Positions 51,301 through 59,572 of a stretch of 64,000 nucleotides of DNA are shown here, piece after piece. The DNA comes from Corbicula japonica. Taxonomy: Eukaryota; Mollusca; Bivalvia; Venerida; Cyrenidae. A model generated the notes under the pieces. That model was not told the DNA's origin. It saw only the letters and a program-made list of their open reading frames with translations, and did no database searches. The stretch spans positions 3,706,501-3,770,500 of the forward strand of contig JAZAYU010000053.1 in NCBI GenBank assembly GCA_038501625.1. Direction: 5' to 3'. Within the stretch, counting starts at the first letter, position 1. Each line of letters starts with the position of its first letter. The position numbers were made by a program, and so were the translations under genes.

Positions 51301-54300
51301 GGTAGACCCAGTGGTTTTCAGTCAACAGAGAGGTCTACAAGAGCCGGGGCTATGGCTCAACCCATTACCATCTCACACAAACATGGTAAGAATGCATTAA
51401 CACAGCTTTTGTTCTAAAAACTATTTCACAGGATGATTTTTCATGAACTTATTTATAAGATCAAGATAGTCCAGTATGTCTTTGTCTGTATCAGTAGAAA
51501 GAACTGGGTGTACACTTGCCGCAATGTGCTGAACCAGATAAATTATCCCTTTACTCCATATATATGAATTGTGTTCACTTTTTTGTCACAGATAACCTTA
51601 TGTATCTAAAAGCATAAAGTGCAGATTTAGATCAAATGGAACAAATGTGCTGATTGATCTGGGCTGGAGGTTATAAAACTGAGTTTGGAAACCAGTCTCA
51701 AATCTCAAGCATCTGATTGGCTGAAATGGCCACCAGTCATTTCCATGCTCAGTCTTATAACCTTGGGCACTGGATTGACACTGTTCATCAGTGCAATAAA
51801 AGGCATATATATGCAGTGAAGGGTTATTCAGTTGCCTTAAGTTAAGCAATACAAGTAAATAATTTCTAGCAATGTAGGGCGTGTAGCTATATTGGTGACC
51901 AGCCGACTTTAAAACAATGAAGAAATAGAGACAATATAGTAACCTGAAAACAAAGATATGATAAAATAGATTCTTCAGCTATTCATGATTTACTATATCA
52001 CCAAGTTTAGTGTTTTGATTGTATTGTAGCTGATATTTAACCAGGTTTTCTTTAGAAAAATCCTGGTTATTAGATTGGGGTATGTCGTTGGGCGGGCGGG
52101 CGGCTGGGCAGGCGGGCATCAACATTTTGTTAAGTTTTTTGTTAAAGTTGCGTTTTTCTCAGTAACCATTCAAGATACAACTTTGAAAATTAACATAGTT
52201 GTCTGACATATCAATGCCAATTATCAGGACAAGTTTCATAATCCCTGACTGTATTTTGACAAAGTTATGCCCCTTTTTCACTTAGAAATTTTGTTAAGTT
52301 TTTTGTTAAAGTTGCGTTTTTCTCAGTAACCATTCAAGATACAACTTTGAAACTTTACATACTTGTCTGACATATCAATACCAATTATCAGGACAAGTTT
52401 CATAATCCCTGACTGTATTTTGACAAAGTTATTCCCCTTGTTCACTTAGAAATTTTTTTAAGTTTTTTGTTAAAGTTGCATTTTTCTCAGTAACCATTCA
52501 AGATACAACTTTGAAAATTAACATAGTTGTCTGACATATCAATACCAATTATCAGGACAAGTTTCATAATCCATGACTGTATTTTGACAAAGTTATGCCC
52601 CTTTTTCACTTAGAAATTTTGTTAAGTTTTTTTTGTGAAAGTTGTGTTTTTCTCAGTAACCCTTTAAGATACAACTTTGAAACTTAAAATAGTTGTCTGA
52701 CATCTCAATACCATTTATCAGGACAAGTTTCATAATCCTTGACTGTATTTTGACAAAGTTATGCCCCTTTTTTTACCTTAGAAATGGTGTTAATTTTTTT
52801 TGTGAAAGTTGTCTTTTTCTCAGTTACCATTCAAGGTGTAACTTCGACCCTGTTGTAGCTGATGTTTTGATCTTACTGTAGTTGATGTTTTGATCATATT
52901 ATAGCTGATGTTTTGATCATATTGAAGCTGATGTTTTGATCATTTTGAAGCTGATGTTTTGATCATACTGTAGCTGATGTTTTGATCATACTCTAGTAGA
53001 TATTTTGATCATACTGGAGTTGATGTTTTGATCATACTGTAGCTGATATTTTGATCATACCGTAGCTGATGTTTTGATTATATTGTAGCTGATGTTTTGA
53101 TCATACTGTCACTAACGTTTTGATAAAATTGAAGCTGATGTTTAGATCATACTGTAGCTGATGTTTTGATCATACTGTAGCTGATGTTTCCACCCTTTTG
53201 TAGCTGATGTTTTGATCCTGATGTAGCTGATGTTTTGATCATACTGTAGCTGATGTTTCGACCCTGTTGTAGCTGATGTTTTGATCTTACTCTATTTGAT
53301 GTTTTGATCATATTATAGCTGTTGTTTTGATCATATTGAAGCTGATGTTTTGATCAATTTAAAGCTGATGTTTTGATCATACTGTAGCTGATGTTTTGAT
53401 TATACTGTAGCTGATGTTTTGATCATACTTTCACTGACGTTTTGATAAAATTCAAGCTGATGTTAAGATCATACTGTAGCTGATGTTTTGATCATACTGT
53501 AGTTGATGTTTTGATTATACTGTAGCTGATATTTTGATCACACCATAGCTGATGTTTTGATCATATTGTAGCTGATGTTTTGATTATACTGTCACTGACG
53601 TTTTGATAAAATTGAAGCTGATGTTTAGATCATACTGTAGCTGATGTTTTGATCATACTGTAGCTGATGTTTCCACCCTATTGTAGCTGATGTTTTGATC
53701 CTGATGTAGCTGATGTTTTGATCATACTGTAGCTGATGTTTCCACCCTATTGTAGCTGATGTTTTGATCCTGATGTAGCTGATGTTTTGATCATACTGTA
53801 GCTGATGTTTCGACCCTGTTGTAGCTGATGTTTTGATCTTACTGTAGTTGATGTTTTGATCATATTATAGCTGATGTTTTGATCATTTTAAAACTTATGT
53901 TTTGATTATACTGTAGCTGATGTTTTGATCATACTGTCACTGACGTTTTGATAAAATTGAAGCTGATGTTTAGATCATACTGTAGCTGATGTTTTGATCA
54001 TACTGTAGCTGATGTTTTGATTATACTGTAGCTGATGTTTTGGTCATACTGTCACTGACGTTTTGATAAAATTGAAGCTGATGTTTTGATCATACCGTAG
54101 CTGATGTTTTGATCATACCATAGCTGATGTTTTGATCATACTGTAGCTGATATTTTGATCATACCGTAGCTGATGTTTTAGTCATATTGTAGCTGATGTT
54201 TTGATCATACTGTCACTGACGTTTTGATAAAATTAAAGCTGATGTTTAGATCATACTGTAGCTGATGTTTTGATCATACTGTAGCTGATGTTTCCACCCT

Positions 54301-57300
54301 ATTATAGCTGATGTTTTGATCCTGATGTAGCTGATGGTTTGATCATACTGTAGCTGATGTTTCGACCCTGTTGTAGCTGATGTTTTGATCTTACTGTAGT
54401 TGATGTTTTGATCATATAATAGCTGATGTTTTGATCATATTGAAGCTGATGTTTTGATCATTTTAAAGCTGATGTTTTGATCATACTGTAGCTGATGTTT
54501 TGATCATACTGTAGCTGATGTTTTGATTATATTGTAGCTGATGTTTTGATCATATTGTAGCTGATATTTTGATCATACTGTAGCTGATGTTTTGATCTTA
54601 CTGTAGTTGATGTTTTGATCATATTATAGCTGATGTTTTGATCATATTATAGCTGATGTTTTGATCATATTGAAGCTGATGTTTTGATCATTTTGAAGCT
54701 GATGTTTTGATTATATTGTAGCTGATGTTTTGATCATACTGTAGCTGATATTTTGATCATACTGTAGCTGATGTTTTGATCTTACTGTAGTTGATGTTTT
54801 GATCATATTATAGCTGATGTTTTGATCATATTATAGCTGATGTTGTGATCATATTGAAGCTGATGTTTTGATCATTTTGAAACTGATGTTTTGATCATAC
54901 TGTAGCTGATGTTTTGATCATACTGTTGCTGATATTTTGATCATACTAGAGCTGATGTTTTGATCATTATTAGCTGATATTTTGATCATACTGTAGCTGA
55001 TGTTTTGATCATATTGTAGCTGATGTTTAGATCATACTGTAGCTGATGTTTTGATCATTTTGAAGCTGATGTTTTGATCGTACTGTAGCTGATGTGTTTA
55101 TCATACTGTAGCTGATGATTTGATCATACTGTAGCTTATGTTTTAAGCATAATGTAGCTAATATTTTGATCATATTGTAGCTGATGTTTTGATCATATTG
55201 TAGGTGATGTTTAGATTATACTGTAGCTGATGTTTTGATCATATTGAAGTTGATATTTTGATCATACTGTAGCTGACGTTGTGATCATATTGAAGTTGAT
55301 GTTTCGATCATACTATAGCTGATGTTTTGATCATATTGTAGCTGATGTTTAAATCATACTGTAGCTGATAATTTGATCACATTGAAGTTGATGTTTCGAT
55401 TATACTATAGCTAATATTGTGATCATATTGTAGCTAATGTTTTGATTATACTGTGGCTGATGTTTTGATCATATTGTAGCTGGCGGAGGGTTTACAACCA
55501 TTACAATGGACCCAAATTTAGACTTTCCACCAAATTTCCAAGTTGGAAACAACAACTATATGGTGGTCGGAGGAAAAGACAAAAGAAAATCAGCAGACAA
55601 GAAGAAAACAAAAAAATGCCGCCGGTCACAGTTAACAAGTATGTTATCTCCCTTGTTAACACTCCTGGGTCTGTAACCTTTTATTTAGATACAGTTATTG
55701 TTTTAAAGATATCTTTTTAAACTATATCTTTCTTTAGAAAATTAAAATTTAATGATAAAAACAATATACACATAAAACAACTTCCAGCTGGATCCCCTTA
55801 TTTGAATTTTGTGTAAAAGGACTAAAACCTTTCCAAAATGATACAATGTACTTAAATCGCATCATTTCTGTTTTGCCTGACTAGTCGACATGTAGTGATT
55901 ACTTTCGTTGACATCGGTGGCGTCGACGTCCGAGGCGTCGGGATTTCCTTGTCCGAAGCCTAATTTTGTCACCATAGGTTTAAATGACTCCAAACTTGGT
56001 ATGCTTGTGTCTGGCAATGAAACAATTGTGCCATCTGATTAGGATTTGTACTGTTTGCTTTCTGGTAAGAAATAACCTAATAAATTTAATAAATAAATTT
56101 AATGTGCCAGCTGATCTTGTTCTGCACTGTTTGCCAAATAATAAAGGTGTATATATGCAGAAAAGGGTTAATGAAGGCATCACTAACATTGCAAAAGGTA
56201 AAAACTTGCTGAAGTTTTAAAAATGAATTTTAGGGGAAATACCCAGTAGTCATAAAAATAGACAGTATACTTAAGGGTCGCAAACATTTCAAATGGCGAA
56301 AACTGGTTAAAATTTCAAAAAATGAATGTTGGGAAAATACTTATTGCTACCTAGATTTTAGTGAAGAAATGTATTTATATAAGTATGTACTAAGCACAAT
56401 TTAGTATGTTTGCAAGCACAATTTAGTCTAATTCATTTTTATAATTACTAAGCACATACTAGAACAAAAGAAAAATCTTTTGCATGAGAACTCTGACATT
56501 ATTGGGCAATATACTAAAGAAACCGACACCTGAAATATGTATATGCTGGTCTAAATTGTTTAGTGGCACTCTGTCAAAATAATGTTAGGGTTTCCAAGAA
56601 ATTCAAGGAAAACTATTTTTATGACTACCAACTATTACTTTGGCACATGAGACATGTATCAGTGAAAACAATTTTGTTGTATTGTTTTCAAAATTATGTA
56701 GTTTAAATGTCTATTGCAGCATCAGAGGCTGAGCTGACTATGGACAATATAGATCTGGTTGCCGTGGAGATTGGTAAGGATTGGAAGAGATTGTGTAGAG
56801 AGCTTGACATGTCAGAGGCTGATATTGAACAGTTACAGTTTGATTTCCATGTCAGCGGACTCTATGAGGTGTGTACTTAACTGCATGGTACTTTGTGTTG
56901 CCTACAACCCTAAGCAGATATAGATCTAGGACTTTGTCTGTTGTCTGGTGTCTGCTTAGGTATCATCTTCCAGTAGACCTGTGCCCAAGGTTATAAAACT
57001 GAGCATGGAAACCAGTCTCAAATCTCAAGCATCTCACCAGTTGCCATTTCAGCCAATCAGATGCTTGAGATTTGAGACTGGTTTTCAAACGCAGTTTTAT
57101 AACCTTCAGCCCTGAAATGTTAACCTAAACCATTTGTTGCTTATCACTGACATACCATTTGTACTATCAACACTGAAATCATCTGTAATCTACAAAGCTA
57201 TTTCTGACAGCAAGAATGATAACTTCTGATTGACACATTTTTTAAAATTATGCTTCCTTTAATCTTACTATTTTAAATCTGAAACTTAATACTTGTATTT

Positions 57301-57778
57301 CAGTTGTTTAAGAATGTAAAAGCATTGCAAGGAAATTTTAACAAATATCTAAAAATGAACAATAAATAATAAATAATTGAACATGAATTCTTTCTTCAAT
57401 ACCTACATTTAAATTTCAATTTGGCCTGCAATATTCTTTTAAGAACCAATCGCTTACTTTTCAGATATTTATCGGATTTTGTTACAATTTATGTAACATT
57501 TCTTAACACATATTGATGATCAAAATTATGAGTTACTTGTCTTTTTTCTTGTGTTTGAATTGTTATAGATATCATGATAATAAAAAGGACTACATTTCAT
57601 CTTTGTGATCTGTTCCAAAGAACATTAATATTTACTTGTTTTCTTGTTGCAGATAATGTATCAGGGAATTCAGCGCTGGATCCAGAGAAATGGACGTGTG
57701 GCAACAGTTAGAAAAATGGCAGAGGCATTATGGGAAATCGACAGAGATGACATTGCTCTGCGGCTGAAGGATAATTGA
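30169..57778 (+). CDS. RIPK1: RIPK1-type receptor-interacting kinase: kinase, RHIM and death domain; 15 core coding exons
   Basis: Coding exons: 30169-30365, 33548-33699, 34261-34397, 34689-34896, 40208-40366, 41600-41674, 41787-41869, 44612-45420, 47383-47718, 49819-49871, 50213-50550, 51259-51385, 55480-55638, 56720-56868, 57653-57778. Intron phases are 2,1,0,1,1,1,0,2,2,1,0,1,1,0; all are GT-AG, giving 1035 residues. The kinase spans about residues 30-290: glycine loop GRGGYGSV (35-42), AVK lysine 55, catalytic loop HLDLKADN (145-152), DFG (165-167), PPE in place of APE. A low-complexity linker follows (about 340-890), then a RHIM (FQVGNNNYM, 911-919) and a death domain (about 950-1033). 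This domain order is specific to RIPK1; RIPK3 lacks a death domain and RIPK2 has a CARD. The linker is longer than in vertebrate RIPK1 (about 670 residues in total). The catalytic Arg is replaced by Leu, a non-RD state shared with RIP kinases. The expected role is in cytosolic death-receptor and innate immune signalling. An AG just upstream of the ATG (30156-30157) implies at least one upstream non-coding exon. Confidence 0.94.
30539..32945. mobile_element. hAT-like element, 2.4 kb, RIPK1 intron 1
   Basis: Ends are TAGTGTTGGG and GCACATCACTA, flanked by a perfect 8-bp duplication ATTATAAG (30531-30538, 32946-32953). The sub-terminal sequences are rich in ATCGAT/ATCATCG motifs. No transposase. 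A second element is nested at 31725-32661. Confidence 0.87.
31725..32661. mobile_element. Nested TIR element with about 125-bp internal tandem repeats
   Basis: Long inverted ends 'cgtatattccctattaaacg' and 'cgtttaatagggaatatacg' continuing into C/G runs, flanked by TA on both sides. Four internal units of about 125 bp carry 'aaatcggcgcgaa' and 'ttcggcgccgatctggcc'. Confidence 0.82.
33548..33699 (+). CDS. RIPK1: RIPK1 exon 2 (kinase alphaC to hinge, residues 66-116)
   Basis: The acceptor is acacag|TTTACT and the donor GATG|gtgagt. It encodes LLKEARRLKTASEHRNIINL, giving the alphaC Glu, then the hinge region SLVLEYMLFGD. Confidence 0.92.
33800..34110. repeat. Dispersed repeat related to 48720-49210
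   Basis: Shares 'aatggctgttggaaca', 'gtccaataaattgtga' and further segments with the block at 48950-49200. It lies in RIPK1 intron 2. Confidence 0.55.
34261..34397 (+). CDS. RIPK1: RIPK1 exon 3 (catalytic loop, residues 117-162)
   Basis: The acceptor is ttttacag|TTGGAA and the donor GCCAAG|gtaatg. It contains HLDLKADNVLI: the catalytic Asp and Asn are present but the HRD Arg is Leu. Confidence 0.93.
34689..34896 (+). CDS. RIPK1: RIPK1 exon 4 (DFG to alphaF, residues 163-231)
   Basis: The acceptor is gtttatag|ATCAGT and the donor ATACAG|gtaact. It holds the ISDFGLSEW activation segment, GTVSHVPPEVF and DVYAFGITAWEIFSG. It is followed by a 5.3-kb intron carrying a candidate cassette exon and an LTR retrotransposon. 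Confidence 0.93.
35062..35160 (+). CDS. RIPK1: Candidate extra or alternative RIPK1 exon inside the kinase domain (33 codons)
   Basis: The acceptor is ctgtttag|GATCCA and the donor GACATTG|gtcagt. The 99 nt are phase 1 at both ends, exactly fitting between exons 4 and 5. The in-frame translation has no stop and looks coding (ENRLPSLIAVLEAAHKGDH, then RTKTVYDI). It would add a 33-residue insert in the loop between helices F and G. Exons 4 and 5 also join cleanly without it, so it may be alternative. It could also be an unrelated coding fragment, because the donor gtcagt is sub-optimal. Confidence 0.5.
35276..36724 (+). repeat. 5' LTR (1449 bp)
   Basis: Begins TGTAACGGCC and ends GACACGTTACA. 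It contains a 102-codon open frame, also present in the 3' LTR, in a stretch repeating 'ggcaga' and 'ggcaagacc'; this is not recognised as a protein. Confidence 0.9.
36729..36747 (+). other. Primer-binding site complementary to tRNA-Leu 3' end
   Basis: 'tggtggcagcggtgggatt' starts four bases after the 5' LTR. It reads as the complement of CCA plus the acceptor and T-arm end of a eukaryotic tRNA-Leu (from family knowledge). Confidence 0.75.
36836..37117 (+). pseudogene. gag-like fragment of the LTR element (93 codons)
   Basis: Contains HLSDYIKAHFNKLAI, NWTDKDKGLHLAVFLRGQAQ and ALVSALKEHFKPK, the pattern of the N-terminal gag region of metazoan Ty3/gypsy-type elements. The frame breaks soon after; nothing downstream encodes pol. 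Confidence 0.75.
37535..38976 (+). repeat. 3' LTR (1442 bp)
   Basis: Nearly identical to the 5' LTR, with a 7-bp deletion near 38458. Confidence 0.9.
38981..40160. other. RIPK1 intron 4, 3' part; no gene
   Basis: AT-rich intron sequence with one partial GATCAG-rich repeat (39790-39875) and nothing else recognised. Confidence 0.5.
40208..40366 (+). CDS. RIPK1: RIPK1 exon 5 (kinase C-lobe, residues 232-284)
   Basis: The acceptor is tcttaaag|GACTGG and the donor TTCAAAG|gttaca. It encodes QQEIISRAVMNNQRPDM and WDMEPNRRPSF, with the conserved subdomain XI Arg. Confidence 0.92.
41600..41674 (+). CDS. RIPK1: RIPK1 exon 6 (residues 285-309)
   Basis: A 75-nt exon: acceptor tttaacag|AGCTAG, donor AAATG|gtatgt, phase 1 at both ends. 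It encodes the tail of the kinase domain (ELDVQFLDNLDKTCKHVKDI). Confidence 0.85.
41787..41869 (+). CDS. RIPK1: RIPK1 exon 7 (residues 310-337)
   Basis: The acceptor is ttttcag|CTCTTG and the donor GATATG|gtaagt; 83 nt, phase 1 to 0. It encodes a helical segment (ENYIIPLFNRMLIHIPESI). A 1.2-kb repeat element starts 11 nt beyond the donor. Confidence 0.85.
41880..43105. repeat. Bivalve-type repeat element with about 130-bp tandem units (RIPK1 intron 7)
   Basis: Begins 'atacccccacaaacgaagtt' with an inverted 'gagggggtat', and ends 'acatgtgggggtat'. Inside are about eight diverged units sharing 'gtcaaggtcactgttact' and 'gataactcatgaaa'. Confidence 0.8.
43130..43610. repeat. Minisatellite 'ggcaagactggttgctttga' (RIPK1 intron 7)
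   Basis: Irregular tandem array of about 30-45-bp units sharing 'ccagggcaagactggttgct'. It keeps open frames on both strands; these are artefacts. Confidence 0.75.
43983..44184. mobile_element. TTAA-flanked MITE, 202 bp (piggyBac-like)
   Basis: Inverted ends 'gtagtctaactgtaatg...cccgcgcat' and 'atgcgcggga...cattacagttagactaac', flanked by TTAA on both sides (43979-43982, 44185-44188). No coding capacity. Confidence 0.8.
44612..45420 (+). CDS. RIPK1: RIPK1 exon 8, large linker exon (residues 338-607)
   Basis: The acceptor is ctggcag|GATCCT and the donor AATGG|gttggt (phase 2). 809 nt rich in Gly, Pro, Asp, Gln and Asn, with no recognised domain; likely the disordered intermediate region. It contains two similar short motifs, EDSFGI and DESFGI, about 20 residues apart. 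The frame runs a few codons past the donor into the intron, but the next exon's phase requires the GG|gt site. Confidence 0.88.
45421..46436. other. RIPK1 intron 8, no gene
   Basis: AT-rich intron sequence; no repeat border was recognised apart from a 'ctgtctgtccatacatccat' stretch. Confidence 0.45.
46437..46857. mobile_element. TIR element, about 420 bp, carrying the empty MITE site (RIPK1 intron 8)
   Basis: Inverted ends 'ctactgatttcgatttcaga' and 'gaaatcgaaatctgtag'. Reverse-complement relative of 18836-19345. It contains the unoccupied target CAG at 46565-46567. Confidence 0.68.
47383..47718 (+). CDS. RIPK1: RIPK1 exon 9, linker (residues 607-719)
   Basis: The acceptor is cattttag|CCTTAC and the donor TAATAA|gtatac; phase 2 in and out. 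Low-complexity Ser/Pro/Gln-rich linker sequence (for example HLPPPTTPNAELPDS). Confidence 0.85.
48724..48879. repeat. Long foldback, 156 bp (RIPK1 intron 9)
   Basis: 'aaggattgaattgatattcg' to 'cgaatatcgattcaatcctt' forms a hairpin of about 75-bp arms with tip 'gaagcccgaagggcttc'. It is joined on the right to a repeat shared with 33800-34110. Confidence 0.82.
49819..49871 (+). CDS. RIPK1: RIPK1 exon 10, linker (residues 719-736)
   Basis: A 53-nt exon with acceptor ttttgcag|GAACCT and donor TTTAGTG|gtatgt. It encodes LASKTTMGAITVDQFS. It is short, but it is required to change phase from 2 to 1 between its neighbours. Confidence 0.82.
50213..50550 (+). CDS. RIPK1: RIPK1 exon 11, Gln/Pro/Thr-rich linker (residues 737-849)
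   Basis: The acceptor is tttgacag|GTGCTC and the donor TATCAG|gtatac. It encodes a Q/P/T-rich segment with a repeated PRQPTTQT-like motif; it is probably disordered. Confidence 0.86.
51002..51242. repeat. GATCAG-rich inverted-repeat element, near complete (RIPK1 intron 11)
   Basis: Runs from 'taaaccctttcctccatag' to 'tttatggagaaaagtgtta', with inverted ends and both inverted module pairs. It ends about 17 bp before the exon 12 acceptor. Confidence 0.75.
51259..51385 (+). CDS. RIPK1: RIPK1 exon 12, linker (residues 850-891)
   Basis: The acceptor is tctcactag|GATCAA and the donor AACATG|gtaaga; phase 0 to 1. Ser/Arg/Pro-rich (RPLSGRPSGFQSTER). It precedes the intron that contains the minisatellite. 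Confidence 0.86.
51542..51830. repeat. GATCAG-rich element with nested MITE (RIPK1 intron 12)
   Basis: Starts 'tatccctttactccatatat' and ends 'atatatgcagtgaagggtta', interrupted by foldback MITE copy 17. Confidence 0.65.
51662..51769. mobile_element. Foldback MITE, copy 17 (108 bp, part of one arm deleted)
   Basis: Flanked by CTG on both sides. The right arm lacks the section with the second CCAAT-like motif. Confidence 0.83.
52060..52842. repeat. Tandem repeat, about 164-bp unit (RIPK1 intron 12)
   Basis: Five units sharing 'ttttctcagtaaccattcaa' and 'ttgtctgacatatcaatacc', preceded by a 'gggcgggcgggcggc' head. It runs directly into the 23-bp minisatellite. Confidence 0.85.
52843..55479 (+). 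repeat. 23-bp minisatellite ending at the RHIM exon acceptor (RIPK1 intron 12)
   Basis: About 115 units of CTGATGTTTTGATCATACTGTAG (23 bp, varied). Marker variants ('ttcgaccctg') recur at 52843, 53257, 53809 and 54361, spaced 414, 552 and 552 bp (18 and 24 units). The last unit ends in TTGTAG, directly followed by the RHIM exon. Confidence 0.93.
55480..55638 (+). CDS. RIPK1: RIPK1 exon 13, RHIM (residues 892-944)
   Basis: The acceptor is atattgtag|CTGGCG and the donor TTAACAA|gtatgt; phase 1 at both ends. It contains NFQVGNNNYMVV, matching the RHIM consensus (I/V)Q(I/V/L)Gxx-N-x-M with Phe in the first position. A basic Lys-rich tail follows. RHIMs form heterotypic amyloid assemblies in RIPK1/RIPK3/TRIF/ZBP1. 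The acceptor is the end of the last unit of the 23-bp minisatellite. Confidence 0.92.
55700..56700. other. RIPK1 intron 13, no gene
   Basis: AT-rich intron with a partial GATCAG-rich element at 55990-56172. Confidence 0.5.
56720..56868 (+). CDS. RIPK1: RIPK1 exon 14, death domain N-half (residues 945-994)
   Basis: The acceptor is attgcag|CATCAG and the donor TATGAG|gtgtgt. It encodes VAVEIGKDWKRLCRELDM and SEADIEQLQ, typical death-domain helices 1-3 (W..L.R.L..SE.DI). Confidence 0.92.
56982..57111. mobile_element. Foldback MITE, copy 18 (130 bp, one arm shortened; RIPK1 intron 14)
   Basis: Flanked by CTG on both sides. A 16-bp deletion removes the first CCAAT-like motif. Confidence 0.84.
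57653..57778 (+). CDS. RIPK1: RIPK1 exon 15, death domain C-half and stop (residues 995-1035)
   Basis: The acceptor is ttgttgcag|ATAATG. It encodes IQRWIQRNGRVATVRKM and DRDDIALRLKDN, then TGA. This is the canonical helix 4-6 pattern (W..R.G..AT...L..AL....R.DIA..L). Confidence 0.93.
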   Translation: MMYQGIQRWIQRNGRVATVRKMAEALWEIDRDDIALRLKDN

Positions 57779-57950
57779 AACAATCATCAGTGCTAGATAT
57801 TTACATTTCTTATTATGTTGATGAATTATGATACTGCAATTGTCCAAAAGACCTGGTGCACACAGACCTGGATAGTTTGACCAAAGCATTCAACTAGATT
57901 ATGTAAAGTCTTGTATTTCATATGATTCGAGTCATAACAGATAGGATGCT

Positions 57951-57956
57951 AATAAA
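57951..57956 (+). terminator. Candidate poly(A) signal of RIPK1
   Basis: AATAAA lies 173 bp after the RIPK1 stop codon and just ahead of a dispersed repeat. It is the first consensus signal downstream; usage is unverified. Confidence 0.35.
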
Positions 57957-57971
57957 AACTCAAATAATTGG

Positions 57972-58231
57972 TTAATCCTTCCCTCATATAAACACATTTT
58001 TATGCATGTGCAACCAGTGTAGATCCAGATCAGCTGGCATGTTCATGCAATCTGATCAGGATCTGCACTGGTTCCACTTTTGTCAGAAATAATCTAACAA
58101 ATCAAAAAGTGATAACAAATCAAAAAGTGAACAGTTTAGACCCTGATCTGACGGCATGGATGTGCCGGCTGATCTGGATCTAAATTGTTCACCCATGCAA
58201 TTAAGGTGTATCTATGGAGGAAAGGATTCAG
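57972..58231. repeat. GATCAG-rich inverted-repeat element, near complete
   Basis: Runs from 'ttaatccttccctcatataa' to 'gtatctatggaggaaaggat'. Standard inverted modules; it lies just 3' of RIPK1. Confidence 0.72.
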
Positions 58232-59360
58232 ATAGAGTTGATCTCGATCATATAACATTGAATATTTTGCCTCAAGTTTGTTGGATTCTTGGCTGTTCTT
58301 ATACTTGTGCCCCTTAAAGCTGTGCAGTTTTTCTGTTGTCTTAATAACTGATTTGACTGGTATCTATGCAAACTACCTTTTCAATACTGAAGATATGCCA
58401 AATACCTGAAAATATACTGAGCCAAAATGAAAACTTTACAAAATTAACATGGAAAACTCCAATTACAATAATGGTTCAAGTAAATGCGAATATCTGGAGG
58501 AATTTGATCACCAATATGTTTGTCTAAGAAATAGTCAGTTCAAAATAAAAAAAATTATGTTGGTTAAATATTAAGGAAATACACGAAAAACTTATAAGGT
58601 GTTGGCAAATAAAGAGTTGGATTTGGGTCATTTTTTTTTAATAAAAAGAGAGGCAATTTTCAAAATGAATATTTAAATAACTGTATCTTATTTCTTTTTC
58701 ACCAGTGAACTTAAATAATTGTGTGTTTCCTTCTGTACATGCCATAAACTTCTAAATTTGAGTCTTTTGACAGTCAAAAAATGTTTGTTTACAAATATCA
58801 ATCACATCATAATTTAGGAAAGAGGAGATAACTTTGACCTCTGTGAAAAAATAACAATATCTTCATGCTTTATCAAATGTTCAGATATGTGCAAATAAAA
58901 CCAATTAAATTAAAGATAAAATATAACATCTCTAAACAAAGTCTTTGAATTTAAAAAAAATGTAAGTTTTCATTTATGTTCGGTATAGTTTTGAAGGCTT
59001 AGATAATTATGTTATAGTTTTATGTGCAAGGGCTTGATTGTAAAAATATATATATGCTATAATGATTGTCAATTTAGAAATGCTCCACCTACTTATATTG
59101 ATGTTGATTATGAGACAGATAATCAAAGAAGATGCATGGTGATTGAAATTAATCTCAGCACAGCTGGCCAAAATGTTTATGTCCCACAATTGAATTTTCT
59201 ACTATTTTATGTTAATGTTATGTCTGTGTTTAATTGATTTTATCCAAAGTTATATAAACATACCAAAATAAACCCACACAATTGATTGCATTTTTCCAAC
59301 ATTAATTTTAATTGAGTAAACAATCACAGTATTATAACATGACTAGGTAAACATTTAATT
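58232..59360. other. No gene seen
   Basis: AT-rich intergenic sequence downstream of RIPK1 (possibly long 3'UTR), with AATAAA-type signals near 58896 and 59265. Confidence 0.45.
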
Positions 59361-59484
59361 GCTTGACTCTTGGTGCAATGTCTGATTCATCAAGTTTATT
59401 AAATATTCCTAAAAAAGCAAATGAATGAATGAAATGATCCTTGTTGTTACTGTGCACTGTTAGTTTATGAATTTATAGTGCCTC

Positions 59485-59572
59485 TAGCTGGGAGCGAACC
59501 CGCACAGTCACGGCGACAGCGCATAGCCCTACAATTCCGGCGACGCAACCAATTGAGCTAACTGGGACAACC
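59485..59572 (-). repeat. tRNA-derived SINE head
   Basis: On the minus strand an A box TAGCTCAATTGG (59539-59550) and a B box GGTTCGCTCC (59491-59500), about 40 nt apart, resemble a tRNA gene. The folded arms are imperfect. The body probably extends to about 59380. Called a SINE rather than a functional tRNA. Confidence 0.65.

Noticed and set aside
52843..55479. Regular repeats that might suggest a CRISPR array
   Set aside because: The units are contiguous with no unique spacers, in an intron of a eukaryotic gene.
59485..59572. Functional tRNA gene
   Set aside because: A and B boxes are present, but the arms do not pair cleanly and sequence continues as a SINE-like body.
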